Assembly (NCBI GenBank): GCA_946482425.1
Contig: CAMLRO010000018.1
Span: 1 to 21,205 of the forward strand
Direction: 5' to 3'
DNA from: an uncultured Lactobacillus sp.
Lineage (GTDB): Bacteria; Bacillota; Bacilli; Lactobacillales; Lactobacillaceae
DNA length: 21,205 bases
Shown here piece after piece: positions 6,352 to 13,266 of this stretch. Numbering within the stretch: position 1 is the stretch's first letter; the number at the start of each line of letters is the position of its first letter. Position numbers and translations under genes: made by a program. The notes beneath the pieces are model-generated. The model was not told the DNA's origin. It did not search any database and saw only the letters and a list, made by a program, of their open reading frames with translations.

Positions 6352-6810
6352 GTGTTTTATCAAAAATTAATTGATTTAAATATTTCAGTTGAAACAGAAG
6401 AACAACTTTTTGATTTAGTTGGTTCTCGTGCAATTAAACTTGATTTCGCCAGAATTGGATATATATCAAATTTGGAAAAGAGGGAGCTTTCATATCCAAC
6501 TGGACTTAAATTTCCACAGATTTCATTAGCCTTACCACATGTTGATCCCCAATATGTTGAAAACCCATTTATTTATATTGGTCGTACCATTAAACCATTA
6601 AAACTTAAACAAATGGGAGATGATGCAGACATGGAAGCTAAAGATTTCTTATTCTTAGGCCTTAAAAACGGGTCAAAACAACCTGAACTGTTAGCTCAAA
6701 TAATATCTGCATTCCAAGATAAGGATTTTGTTAAACATTACATGGAAACAGAAAACACTATAGATATGCTTCAAATTGTCAAAAATAAGTTTAAAGAGGT
6801 AATAAAATGA
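6352..6810 (+). CDS. PTS galactitol-class IIA component
   Basis: Phosphocarrier subunit, 152 aa, of the galactitol-class (fructose-mannitol IIA fold) phosphotransferase system. The motif ISLALPHVDPQYVE carries the probable phosphorylated His63, corresponding to His62 of E. coli GatA. The GTG at 6352 is preferred over the GTG at 6334 because the latter would lie within AAAGGAGG (6337-6344), which is the ribosome site for 6352 at 7 nt spacing. The stop overlaps the IIB start (ATGA), so translation is coupled. It is first in the operon, directly after a promoter with a cre. Confidence 0.93.
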   Translation: MFYQKLIDLNISVETEEQLFDLVGSRAIKLDFARIGYISNLEKRELSYPTGLKFPQISLALPHVDPQYVENPFIYIGRTIKPLKLKQMGDDADMEAKDFLFLGLKNGSKQPELLAQIISAFQDKDFVKHYMETENTIDMLQIVKNKFKEVIK

Positions 6811-7127
6811 AAACAATTTTGGTTTGTTGTGGAACGGGTGTTGCCACCAGTCCCCAAGTAGCGAATAAAATTAATGATTATTTAGCAGAAAATGGTTTAG
6901 ATCAATTGGCAAAGGCAACACCTGAGCCGATTGGTGAGGCCAAAACAACAATTGAAAATGACAGTAGTGTCATTGTTTATGTTGGTATAGCACAAGCTGA
7001 TGCTGAACTGCAGGAAGTGCTTGATGCTAATAATGTTGTAGGAATGGTGGGCTTGCCCTGGTTAACTGGAATGGGGCAGGAAGAAGCCAATCAAAAAGTG
7101 GCGGATATTGTCAAACAGGCAGAATAA
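6807..7127 (+). CDS. PTS galactitol-class IIB component
   Basis: Small cytosolic phosphocarrier, 106 aa, that takes phosphate from IIA His and passes it to the incoming sugar at IIC. The N-terminal P-loop ILVCCGTGVATS aligns with the IIVACGGAVATS stretch of E. coli GatB, so Cys8 is the likely phosphorylated residue (Cys7 also present). The rest is an alpha/beta domain with a VGLPWLTGMG segment. It overlaps the IIA gene by four bases and is followed by IIC after 22 bp. Confidence 0.93.
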   Translation: MKTILVCCGTGVATSPQVANKINDYLAENGLDQLAKATPEPIGEAKTTIENDSSVIVYVGIAQADAELQEVLDANNVVGMVGLPWLTGMGQEEANQKVADIVKQAE

Positions 7128-7149
7128 TCCATAAATAGAGGTGAGTTAA

Positions 7150-8502
7150 ATGGATTGGAACGGTATAGTTCAAGGAATTTTGGGAGTTGGTGCTCAGGTT
7201 TTGATTCCAATTTTAATTATAATTTTGGGATTAATCTTTGGGATGAAGCCATCTAAAGCAATACTTTCAGGTCTTTATTTAGGTACCGGATTTATTGGAA
7301 TGTCAATGGCCATAAATCAGTTGACTGAAACTGTTAGTCCAGCGGCTAAAGCATTGGCTAAATATACTGGTATTAATCTGCCAGCAGTTGACTTTGGCTG
7401 GACTGGCGCTGCAGCTATTACCTGGAGTTGGACATTAGCTTTTCTGTTTTTTGCAGTAGAAATTGTAGTTAATCTGGTCATGCTATTGGCTAAAATGACA
7501 GATACAATGAATGCAGATATGTGGAATGTATGGGGTATCGCCCTAACTGGCTATATGGTTTATCAAATTTCTGGCAGTTTAATCTGGGGTTTCATCTGTG
7601 GTGCTATCCAAGTTGTAATTTGTTTGAAATTAGGTGATATGTGGAGTAAAGAAATTGCCAATATGCTTGGCTATGAGGGTGTTACTGTAACCCACATTGA
7701 AGCGTTTACGGCAATTATTATGTCTCCTATTAATAAATTAATGGATTATATCCCGATTTTTAATCGTGAGTGGGATGCTTCTTCATTAAAACGTAAAATT
7801 GGTGTATTTAGTGAACCGGTGACAATGGGAGCAATTATTGGATTAGTTCTCGCATTAGCTGGTCGTTACAGCATAGGTGACGCACTCAATCTTTCCGTAA
7901 CTGTAGGTGCTGTTATGGCTATTTTCCCAGTTATGGCAAAATTTTTCATGGATGCCTTAACTCCATTTGGTTCTACTATGAGTGACTTTATGAAAAAGCA
8001 CGTTAAAGGTAGAACATTCTCAATCGGACTAGATTGGCCTATTTTAGGACAGAGTACTGAATTGTGGGTAACTATGGTTTTGATGATCCCAGTATCAATT
8101 GTTTATGCAGCCATTTTACCTGGTAATACTATTCTCCCAATTGCAGGTGTCATCAATTACTGTATAGGTGTAGGTGGATTGCTTCTCACTGGTGGCAATC
8201 TTTTGAGAATGCTTGTTTTAGGTGTAATCTATGAACCTGTTTTTCTCTACGGTGCTTCATACTTTGCTAATATCTTTACAAAATTAGCCAAATCCAGCAC
8301 TTCTATTAAAGTACCTGCAGGATCACAAGTATCATGGAGTTCAATTGAAGCTCCAGAATTAAGATTTGTCATGGCATGGGCAGGAAAAGGTAATATTTGG
8401 GCAATTATCGGCTTAGTTGCACTTCTTGCTCTTTTCTGGTTATTGTATCGTTCATTTAAGAAAGATCCAATTCCAGCCTTGAAATACAGCAAATTAAAGT
8501 AG
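7150..8502 (+). CDS. PTS galactitol-class IIC component (membrane permease)
   Basis: Membrane transport subunit, 450 aa, of usual length for GatC-type permeases. About ten hydrophobic stretches are visible, starting with VLIPILIIILGLIFGM at residues 17-32. The family-typical segments GLYLGTGFIGM, IPIFNREWDASSLKRKIGVFSEP near residue 200, and LGVIYEPVFLYGASYFANIFTKLA near residue 360 are present. The C-terminus is basic and cytosolic (YRSFKKDPIPALKYSKLK). The ribosome site GAGGTGA lies 5-6 nt before ATG. Galactitol-class IIC proteins move galactitol and several other polyols or ketoses; the sequence alone does not settle which one. Confidence 0.93.
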   Translation: MDWNGIVQGILGVGAQVLIPILIIILGLIFGMKPSKAILSGLYLGTGFIGMSMAINQLTETVSPAAKALAKYTGINLPAVDFGWTGAAAITWSWTLAFLFFAVEIVVNLVMLLAKMTDTMNADMWNVWGIALTGYMVYQISGSLIWGFICGAIQVVICLKLGDMWSKEIANMLGYEGVTVTHIEAFTAIIMSPINKLMDYIPIFNREWDASSLKRKIGVFSEPVTMGAIIGLVLALAGRYSIGDALNLSVTVGAVMAIFPVMAKFFMDALTPFGSTMSDFMKKHVKGRTFSIGLDWPILGQSTELWVTMVLMIPVSIVYAAILPGNTILPIAGVINYCIGVGGLLLTGGNLLRMLVLGVIYEPVFLYGASYFANIFTKLAKSSTSIKVPAGSQVSWSSIEAPELRFVMAWAGKGNIWAIIGLVALLALFWLLYRSFKKDPIPALKYSKLK

Positions 8503-8511
8503 GACTGAATA

Positions 8512-8724
8512 ATGGATAAATTAATGAACAAAAAAGTCTTTTGGACTTGTTTAAGTTTTTTGACATTTGGTTTATTCAGTTATGCAATTATTTCTAAAAC
8601 TTATTGGATAAATGTCTTCGTTATTATTTTAGGATTACTAATTAATAAGAAGGGAAGTGATACCCTTTTTACCAAAAAAAGTATGTCCACTAAAAATAAA
8701 ATGAGGAGGAAAAATAATTTATGA
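8512..8724 (+). CDS. Small membrane protein of unknown function
   Basis: Predicted protein of 70 aa, not recognised. Two hydrophobic helices (about residues 9-27 and 31-45, with WINVFVIILGLLIN) are joined by a short SKTYW turn, followed by a strongly basic tail (KKSMSTKNKMRRKNNL). This gives a hairpin in the membrane with the tail probably inside the cell. It sits 9 bp after IIC and overlaps the aldolase start by four bases (ATGA), so it is part of the operon and is likely translated. The ribosome site is weak, and an ATG four codons later (8524) is an alternative. It could assist the permease, or simply serve to couple translation to the aldolase. Confidence 0.65.
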   Translation: MDKLMNKKVFWTCLSFLTFGLFSYAIISKTYWINVFVIILGLLINKKGSDTLFTKKSMSTKNKMRRKNNL

Positions 8725-9491
8725 AATATCCTGCAGGAAGAATTCCATTTGAATATGAACGGAATGATTTAGCAAAAGTTGTCCGTGAAGTAATGGAACG
8801 CAGAGACACTAACATTGTTGGTGGCAATATCAGCATTAAGGTTCAAGACGAAACTGGAAAATTCTTTTATGTGATGACACCAACGATGATGTCAGAAGCT
8901 TATATGGGTTACTTGAATGCAGATCAGATCCTTGTCATTGAGCCTCATACACGCAAAGTGATTTCTGGCACTGGTAAAGTTACCAGAGAAATTAATATGC
9001 ATGAAGCAATATATGATGCCAATCCTGAAATTAAGTGTGTTTTTCACTCACATGCCGATCAATGTATGTTCTGGGGTACTAGTGGCTTAAATATGCCAAA
9101 TGTAACCGAAGCAACTCAGAAGTTAAAAGAAATTCGCACTTTAAATTGGCATCCAATGTGTACTGAAGAACTGGCAGAATATGTTTCCGCTGAAATAAAG
9201 AAATTAGGTGCTAAAGCTTTAAGAAATGGATTCATTTTAAATTCTCACGGTACTTTATTTACCTCCGGTGGTAAGGACATGGATCCATTGACTGCTCTGC
9301 ATAAATCTTTAGCAGATGTTGATATTACCGAATATAATGCTAAAGTTGCTTATAAGCAGACTGTTTTCCAACAAATAGGTGTGCTAGACGGTTATTACTC
9401 AGAAGGAACCAAAATTGGGACTTGGGAAGATGTTAAAGCTGGTAAAGCCCTCTATAATAAAAAAACAGCGCAAAATAAAAAGGGTGACTAA
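8721..9491 (+). CDS. Class II aldolase/adducin family protein (fuculose-phosphate aldolase-like)
   Basis: Zn-dependent aldolase of the FucA/AraD fold, 256 aa. The key residues are visible: GGNISIKV near residue 34 (phosphate-binding GGN), Glu90 in TREINMHE as the probable catalytic acid/base, and metal ligands His109 and His111 in VFHSHADQ and His176 in NSHGTLF. Such enzymes cleave a ketose phosphate to DHAP and an aldehyde. It is last in the PTS operon, so it likely splits the phosphorylated product of the imported sugar, perhaps after the divergently encoded kinase has acted. It is unrelated to the GatY/LacD aldolases of normal galactitol or tagatose pathways, which makes the substrate uncertain. 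GAGGAGG lies 12 nt before ATG. Confidence 0.87.
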   Translation: MKYPAGRIPFEYERNDLAKVVREVMERRDTNIVGGNISIKVQDETGKFFYVMTPTMMSEAYMGYLNADQILVIEPHTRKVISGTGKVTREINMHEAIYDANPEIKCVFHSHADQCMFWGTSGLNMPNVTEATQKLKEIRTLNWHPMCTEELAEYVSAEIKKLGAKALRNGFILNSHGTLFTSGGKDMDPLTALHKSLADVDITEYNAKVAYKQTVFQQIGVLDGYYSEGTKIGTWEDVKAGKALYNKKTAQNKKGD

Positions 9492-9583
9492 ATAAATAGT
9501 ACCCTTCTTACAAAGTTTGACCACTTTGACAATATAATACTTTTGCGTTGAATGCAACTATTATTCAAGATTTTTGTGTAAGC

Positions 9584-9608
9584 CTGATCATTTTGATCAG
9601 GTTTTTTG
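9584..9608 (+). terminator. Intrinsic terminator of the PTS-aldolase operon
   Basis: Perfect 8-bp stem CCTGATCA / TGATCAGG with a 3-nt loop and six T. It ends the rightward operon 92 bp after the aldolase stop. The rest of the gap to 9769 contains no gene I can support. Confidence 0.9.
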
Positions 9609-9769
9609 GTTAATGTAACATTCTAGAAGAAGGTCATAAATAGAAACACCAAAAGGGTAAACATTAATTGGGTAATGCTAGGCATATTTGTATTATCAAT
9701 CTTTTTAGGACTGATAGGTGTAGTATAATTAAATAGACAGTCATTCTTAAGTAAGAGGAGGAAAAGCCG

Positions 9770-11041
9770 ATGACACGATTGCAAAAAATGGTATTAAAGC
9801 CAAAAGAGCAGTTAGTGACACGGCTTTTTTTGTCACCAAAATTAAAGCAGAATTTAACCGTTCTTTCCTACAGTACTCATGACTTAATAAATGCCATGAA
9901 GGAAATGAGTGCTAGTAATCCCTTTGTGACTTTGAAAGAACCTAAAGGCGAGATGCAGAATTTAGAATGGCTGCGTTCGCCTGAAACAGAGAATTTAATA
10001 GATCATTTATTGATGCAAGTGGATTTAAGCGACTGGCACAGTTGGGAAAAAAGTGCGGTCAAAGCTTTGATTTACCATCTTGATGAAGATGGCTACTTAA
10101 GAATTGATTTGGCTAAAATTGCGGAACAAACTGAGTTTACGCTTGCAAAATTATTAAGGGCAAAAAGTCTGCTTCAAAGTCTTGATCCGTGTGGGATCGG
10201 GGCTGCGAATCTGGCCGAATGTCTGGCGCTTCAGGCAAAACAAAAAGACAACTTTAATCCTGTAGCCCTTGAAATTTTACTTAATAATCAGTTGGAAATG
10301 CTGGCCGATCCTAAAAAATGGTCTAACTCTAGGTTTTCAATATCCGAATTAAATGATGCATTGGCCAGCATCCAAACACTGAACCCGACTCCAGCCAGCG
10401 ATTACGTAGTCGACAGTAATGTTCAATATTTGTTACCCGATTTGATTTACAAGGTAACAGATGGACGTATAACGGTAGAAAACTTTCAAGCGCAAATACC
10501 AGAAATGGTTTTTGATGAAAAATCATATCGTGAATTAAAAGATCAGTCTAATGAAAGTAAGTATTTTTCGGAGCAAAAGCAGCGTTTTCTTGAAATGAAA
10601 AATGCGATAGTGGAGCGTCAGAAAACTATCATGAGATTGGGTGAATATGTGGGCCAGTTTCAACATGGTTTTTTAACTACAATGCAAAAGCAGAAATTAA
10701 AGCCACTTGGTTTAAAAGAAACCGCTCAGGCTTTGGGTCTGGCACCAAGTACAATTAGCAGGGCGATTAAAGATAAATACGTTCAGTGCCAAAATAAGGT
10801 TTTCAGTTTGAAGATGCTTTTCCCACGTAAAGTAACAACGGATTTATCTCAAGCGCGTATAGAATACGACTTGCAACAGATCATAAAAAAAGAAGATGTC
10901 CGTGCTCCCTTAAGTGATCAGCAATTAGTAGAAATTTTTGCGGCGCATGATGTGACTTTAAGTCGGCGAGTGATTGCTAAATATCGTAAAAAGCTCAATA
11001 TACCTAATAGTTATAGCAGAAAAGCCAAAGTAACAGATTAA
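9770..11041 (+). CDS. rpoN: RNA polymerase sigma-54 factor
   Basis: Alternative sigma factor that recognises -24/-12 promoters and needs an AAA+ activator, 423 aa, at the short end for the family as in lactobacilli. Region I is the N-terminal LSPKLKQNLTVLSYSTHDL, parallel to the usual MTPQLQQAIRLLQLST. The core-binding part follows (residues 60-250, with DEDGYLR and LDPCGIGAANLAECL). The helix-turn-helix is LKETAQALGLAPSTISRAIKDKYV near residue 310, and the RpoN box is SRRVIAKYRK at about 398-407. GAGGAGG lies about 9 nt before ATG. A weak TATAAT at 9724-9729 may be its -10. In lactobacilli sigma-54 usually drives mannose-class PTS operons with a LevR-type activator; no such activator or target is in this window. 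Confidence 0.95.
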   Translation: MTRLQKMVLKPKEQLVTRLFLSPKLKQNLTVLSYSTHDLINAMKEMSASNPFVTLKEPKGEMQNLEWLRSPETENLIDHLLMQVDLSDWHSWEKSAVKALIYHLDEDGYLRIDLAKIAEQTEFTLAKLLRAKSLLQSLDPCGIGAANLAECLALQAKQKDNFNPVALEILLNNQLEMLADPKKWSNSRFSISELNDALASIQTLNPTPASDYVVDSNVQYLLPDLIYKVTDGRITVENFQAQIPEMVFDEKSYRELKDQSNESKYFSEQKQRFLEMKNAIVERQKTIMRLGEYVGQFQHGFLTTMQKQKLKPLGLKETAQALGLAPSTISRAIKDKYVQCQNKVFSLKMLFPRKVTTDLSQARIEYDLQQIIKKEDVRAPLSDQQLVEIFAAHDVTLSRRVIAKYRKKLNIPNSYSRKAKVTD

Positions 11042-11052
11042 ATTTAACCAAA

Positions 11053-11084
11053 AAAATCCTAACGCAAAATTGCGCTAGGATTTT
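11053..11084. terminator. Bidirectional terminator between rpoN and aldo/keto reductase
   Basis: Stem AAATCCTA-CGCAA with TTGCG-TAGGATTTT, one mismatch, loop of two A. An A-tract lies on the left and a T-tract on the right, so it can end both the rightward rpoN transcript and the leftward reductase transcript that converge here. Confidence 0.85.
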
Positions 11085-11102
11085 GGTGTTATCAGCTAAT
11101 TT

Positions 11103-12044
11103 TTAAGGCAAATCATTACCTGCAGCAAGATAAATATCATACCATTCCTGAGCAGTAAGTGAAATATCTGCTCCCTTGGCACTGTCGATGATATGAGCTG
11201 GTGTCATTGTACCGATAATAACTTGTGTATTTGCCGGATGCCTTAAAATCCAGGCAGCAGCAACAGCATTTTTAGAAACACCTTTTTGATCAGCTACTTT
11301 TTGCAAGGCATCATTAACCTCTGGAAACTTTGGATTACCAATGAAATTGCCTTCAATTTGACCGTATTGGAAAGGCGACCATGCCTGAACGGTCATGTTG
11401 TGCAAGCGTGAGTAATCTAAAACGCCACGGTCATGATCAATACTGCGCTCATCCGTCATATTAGTGTGAATATTGAAATCAATTGGACCAGTGTGCATGA
11501 CGCTTAATTGCAGTTGATTAATCAACAGTCTTTGACTAACGCCACTCTGCAGTAAATCAACTTGCATCGGGTTAAAGTTGGAAACTCCAAAGTGACGCAC
11601 TTTACCGTCTCTTTGTAATTCATCAAAGGCAGCAGCAATTTCTGCAGGATCCATCAGAGCGTCCGGTCTGTGCAGGAGCAAACTGTCTAAGTAATCAATT
11701 CTCATGCGAGAAAGAATGCCATCTACGGCATTAATCAGATATTTCTTAGAAAAATCATACCTAGTAGTCTTGTAATCTAACTTAGGATTTTCATAAATTC
11801 CAGTCTTTGATTGAATGTAAAAATCGTCGCGAGTTAATGATGACTTTTGAAAAGCAGCTCCGAAAATTTCCTCAGATTTGCCGTGACCGTAAATATCAGC
11901 TGAATCAATATAATTAATTCCTGCTTCGTGTGCAGTTTCCAATGCTTTAACAGCTTCATCAACCGTCAGTTTATTCATACGCATAATCCCGAGTGCAATA
12001 GCTGACCCGGTAAAGTTAGTGTTGCCAATTTTAATTTGTCTCAT
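11103..12044 (-). CDS. Aldo/keto reductase (YdhF-like)
   Basis: NADP-dependent TIM-barrel oxidoreductase, 313 aa. The catalytic tetrad is visible: Asp47 (NYIDSADIYGHG), Tyr52, Lys80 (QSKTG) and His125 (LLLHRPD). The signature GVSNFNPMQVDLL near residue 158 and a C-terminal cofactor segment IIGTMTPAHIIDS complete the family pattern. The start has GGAGG 7 nt upstream. It is monocistronic and convergent with rpoN. Physiological substrate is unknown; related YdhF proteins are annotated as general carbonyl reductases. Confidence 0.93.
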   Translation of the reverse strand: MRQIKIGNTNFTGSAIALGIMRMNKLTVDEAVKALETAHEAGINYIDSADIYGHGKSEEIFGAAFQKSSLTRDDFYIQSKTGIYENPKLDYKTTRYDFSKKYLINAVDGILSRMRIDYLDSLLLHRPDALMDPAEIAAAFDELQRDGKVRHFGVSNFNPMQVDLLQSGVSQRLLINQLQLSVMHTGPIDFNIHTNMTDERSIDHDRGVLDYSRLHNMTVQAWSPFQYGQIEGNFIGNPKFPEVNDALQKVADQKGVSKNAVAAAWILRHPANTQVIIGTMTPAHIIDSAKGADISLTAQEWYDIYLAAGNDLP

Positions 12045-12230
12045 AATGTACCTCCTCTCTTTAGTATACGCTCTCTTAGAGGCAAAAATTTAAAAATAGG
12101 TGAGTTTTAATTTATATTTAGCAATACCAGTAAAAAGCCTAATATTTTTTTAAAAATAATTTTATTTTTATCATTATTTTGTATATAATAGATATTACAT
12201 AATTTTGAAAAACAAGTAGGAGGGAAAATT

Positions 12231-13139
12231 ATGAGTAATAAAATAGGAGTTATCGGTGACGGTCACGTTGGCAGTACGGTAGCGCAGCAGTTAATATTAA
12301 CAGGTTTAGTAGATGACCTCGTTATGATTGATGTTAATGAAGCAAAGGTTAGAGCAGATCAGCTTGATTTTCAAGACGCGATGGCAAATTTGAAGCATCA
12401 CACTACTATTACGATCAATGATTATTCCGCCCTCAAGGATGCAGACATTGTCATTAGTGCTTTTGGAAATATTGAGTTGGAAGCAGGCGGCGAGCGTTTT
12501 GCAGAATTGAATTATAACCGTGAGCGAATTGGAGACATTGCGGATTCAATCAAGAAGAGCGGTTTCAATGGTATTTTGGTTGCCATTACCAATCCAGTTG
12601 ATGCAATTACTAATATGTATCAAGAGCTAACAGGTTTACCGCGCAAGCACGTCATTGGTACCGGTACTCTATTAGACACAGCCCGTATGAAGCGTGCTGT
12701 TGGTGAACGGATGAATGTAGATCCTCGTTCAGTTGAAGGTTTTAACTTGGGTGAACACGGTAATTCACAATTTACTGCTTGGTCAACTGTTAAAGTTTTG
12801 GAAAAACCAATTACTGAAGTAGCTGAAGCAAAACACCTTAAGCTTGAAGACTTAAACGATGAAATTAAGTTTGGTGGTCAAACAGTTTATAAGGGTAAGC
12901 AATATACTAACTATGGTATTTCAGCTGCTGTGACTCGTTTGGTAGAAACTATTGAAAGCGATGCTCATACTGAAATGCCAGTTTCAAATTACCAGGAAAA
13001 ATATGGTACTTACTTATCTTACCCAGCTATTGTTGGTCGTGATGGTATTGTCCAAACCGTTGAATTGACACTAACAGATGAAGAAGAAAAGAAATTACAA
13101 GCATCTGCAGAAACAATTAAAGAAAAAGCAAATAAATAG
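12231..13139 (+). CDS. L-2-hydroxyisocaproate dehydrogenase-type L-lactate dehydrogenase family protein
   Basis: NAD-dependent 2-oxoacid reductase, 302 aa. It closely resembles the Weissella confusa L-HicDH by memory of that sequence: matching stretches include DFQDAMANL, NPVDAITNM, VIGTGTLLDTARM, NLGEHGNSQF and TYLSYPAI.GRDG. The nucleotide-binding motif is GDGHVGS (Gly9, 11, 14). The catalytic pair is Asp149 in LLDTAR and His176 in GEHGNS, with substrate Arg152. The loop after residue 79 (GNIELEAGG) differs from true lactate dehydrogenases, fitting branched-chain 2-oxoacid substrates from amino acid breakdown. AGGAGG lies about 8 nt before ATG. A -10 TATAAT at 12184-12189 stands upstream in very AT-rich DNA, with a poor -35. 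Confidence 0.93.
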   Translation: MSNKIGVIGDGHVGSTVAQQLILTGLVDDLVMIDVNEAKVRADQLDFQDAMANLKHHTTITINDYSALKDADIVISAFGNIELEAGGERFAELNYNRERIGDIADSIKKSGFNGILVAITNPVDAITNMYQELTGLPRKHVIGTGTLLDTARMKRAVGERMNVDPRSVEGFNLGEHGNSQFTAWSTVKVLEKPITEVAEAKHLKLEDLNDEIKFGGQTVYKGKQYTNYGISAAVTRLVETIESDAHTEMPVSNYQEKYGTYLSYPAIVGRDGIVQTVELTLTDEEEKKLQASAETIKEKANK

Positions 13140-13155
13140 TTCTAGTTTATTTAGT

Positions 13156-13188
13156 AAAAATGATGGTCACAAAGATCATCATTTTTTT
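13156..13188 (+). terminator. Intrinsic terminator after the hydroxyacid dehydrogenase
   Basis: 10-bp stem AAAAATGATG / CATCATTTTT with an 11-nt loop, followed by further T. It separates the dehydrogenase gene from cas9. Confidence 0.85.
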
Positions 13189-13227
13189 ATTATATGAAAA
13201 AGATAGTGAATTCTACTGTTATATGGG

Positions 13228-13249
13228 GTATTCTTATAGTAATGAATAC
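13228..13249 (+). promoter_or_regulatory. Dyad overlapping the probable cas9 -10
   Basis: An inverted repeat GTATTC (13228-13233) and GAATAC (13244-13249), separated by 10 bp, encloses TATAGT (13235-13240), the best -10 before cas9. No good -35 lies 16-18 bp upstream. It could be an operator or, if transcribed, a small hairpin before the AAGGGG ribosome site. The pattern is short, so chance is possible. Confidence 0.4.
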
Positions 13250-13266
13250 TTAGAAGGGGAAAAATC

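Noticed and set aside
9675..9728. 17-codon hydrophobic ORF (MLGIFVLSIFLGLIGVV) before rpoN
   Set aside because: No good ribosome site; the open frame is short and AT-rich and overlaps the likely rpoN -10. It could be a remnant of a membrane-protein gene, but nothing supports expression.
11160..11185. TTGGCAC as half of a sigma-54 promoter
   Set aside because: It lies inside the aldo/keto reductase coding sequence and has no TTGC-type -12 element at the required spacing.
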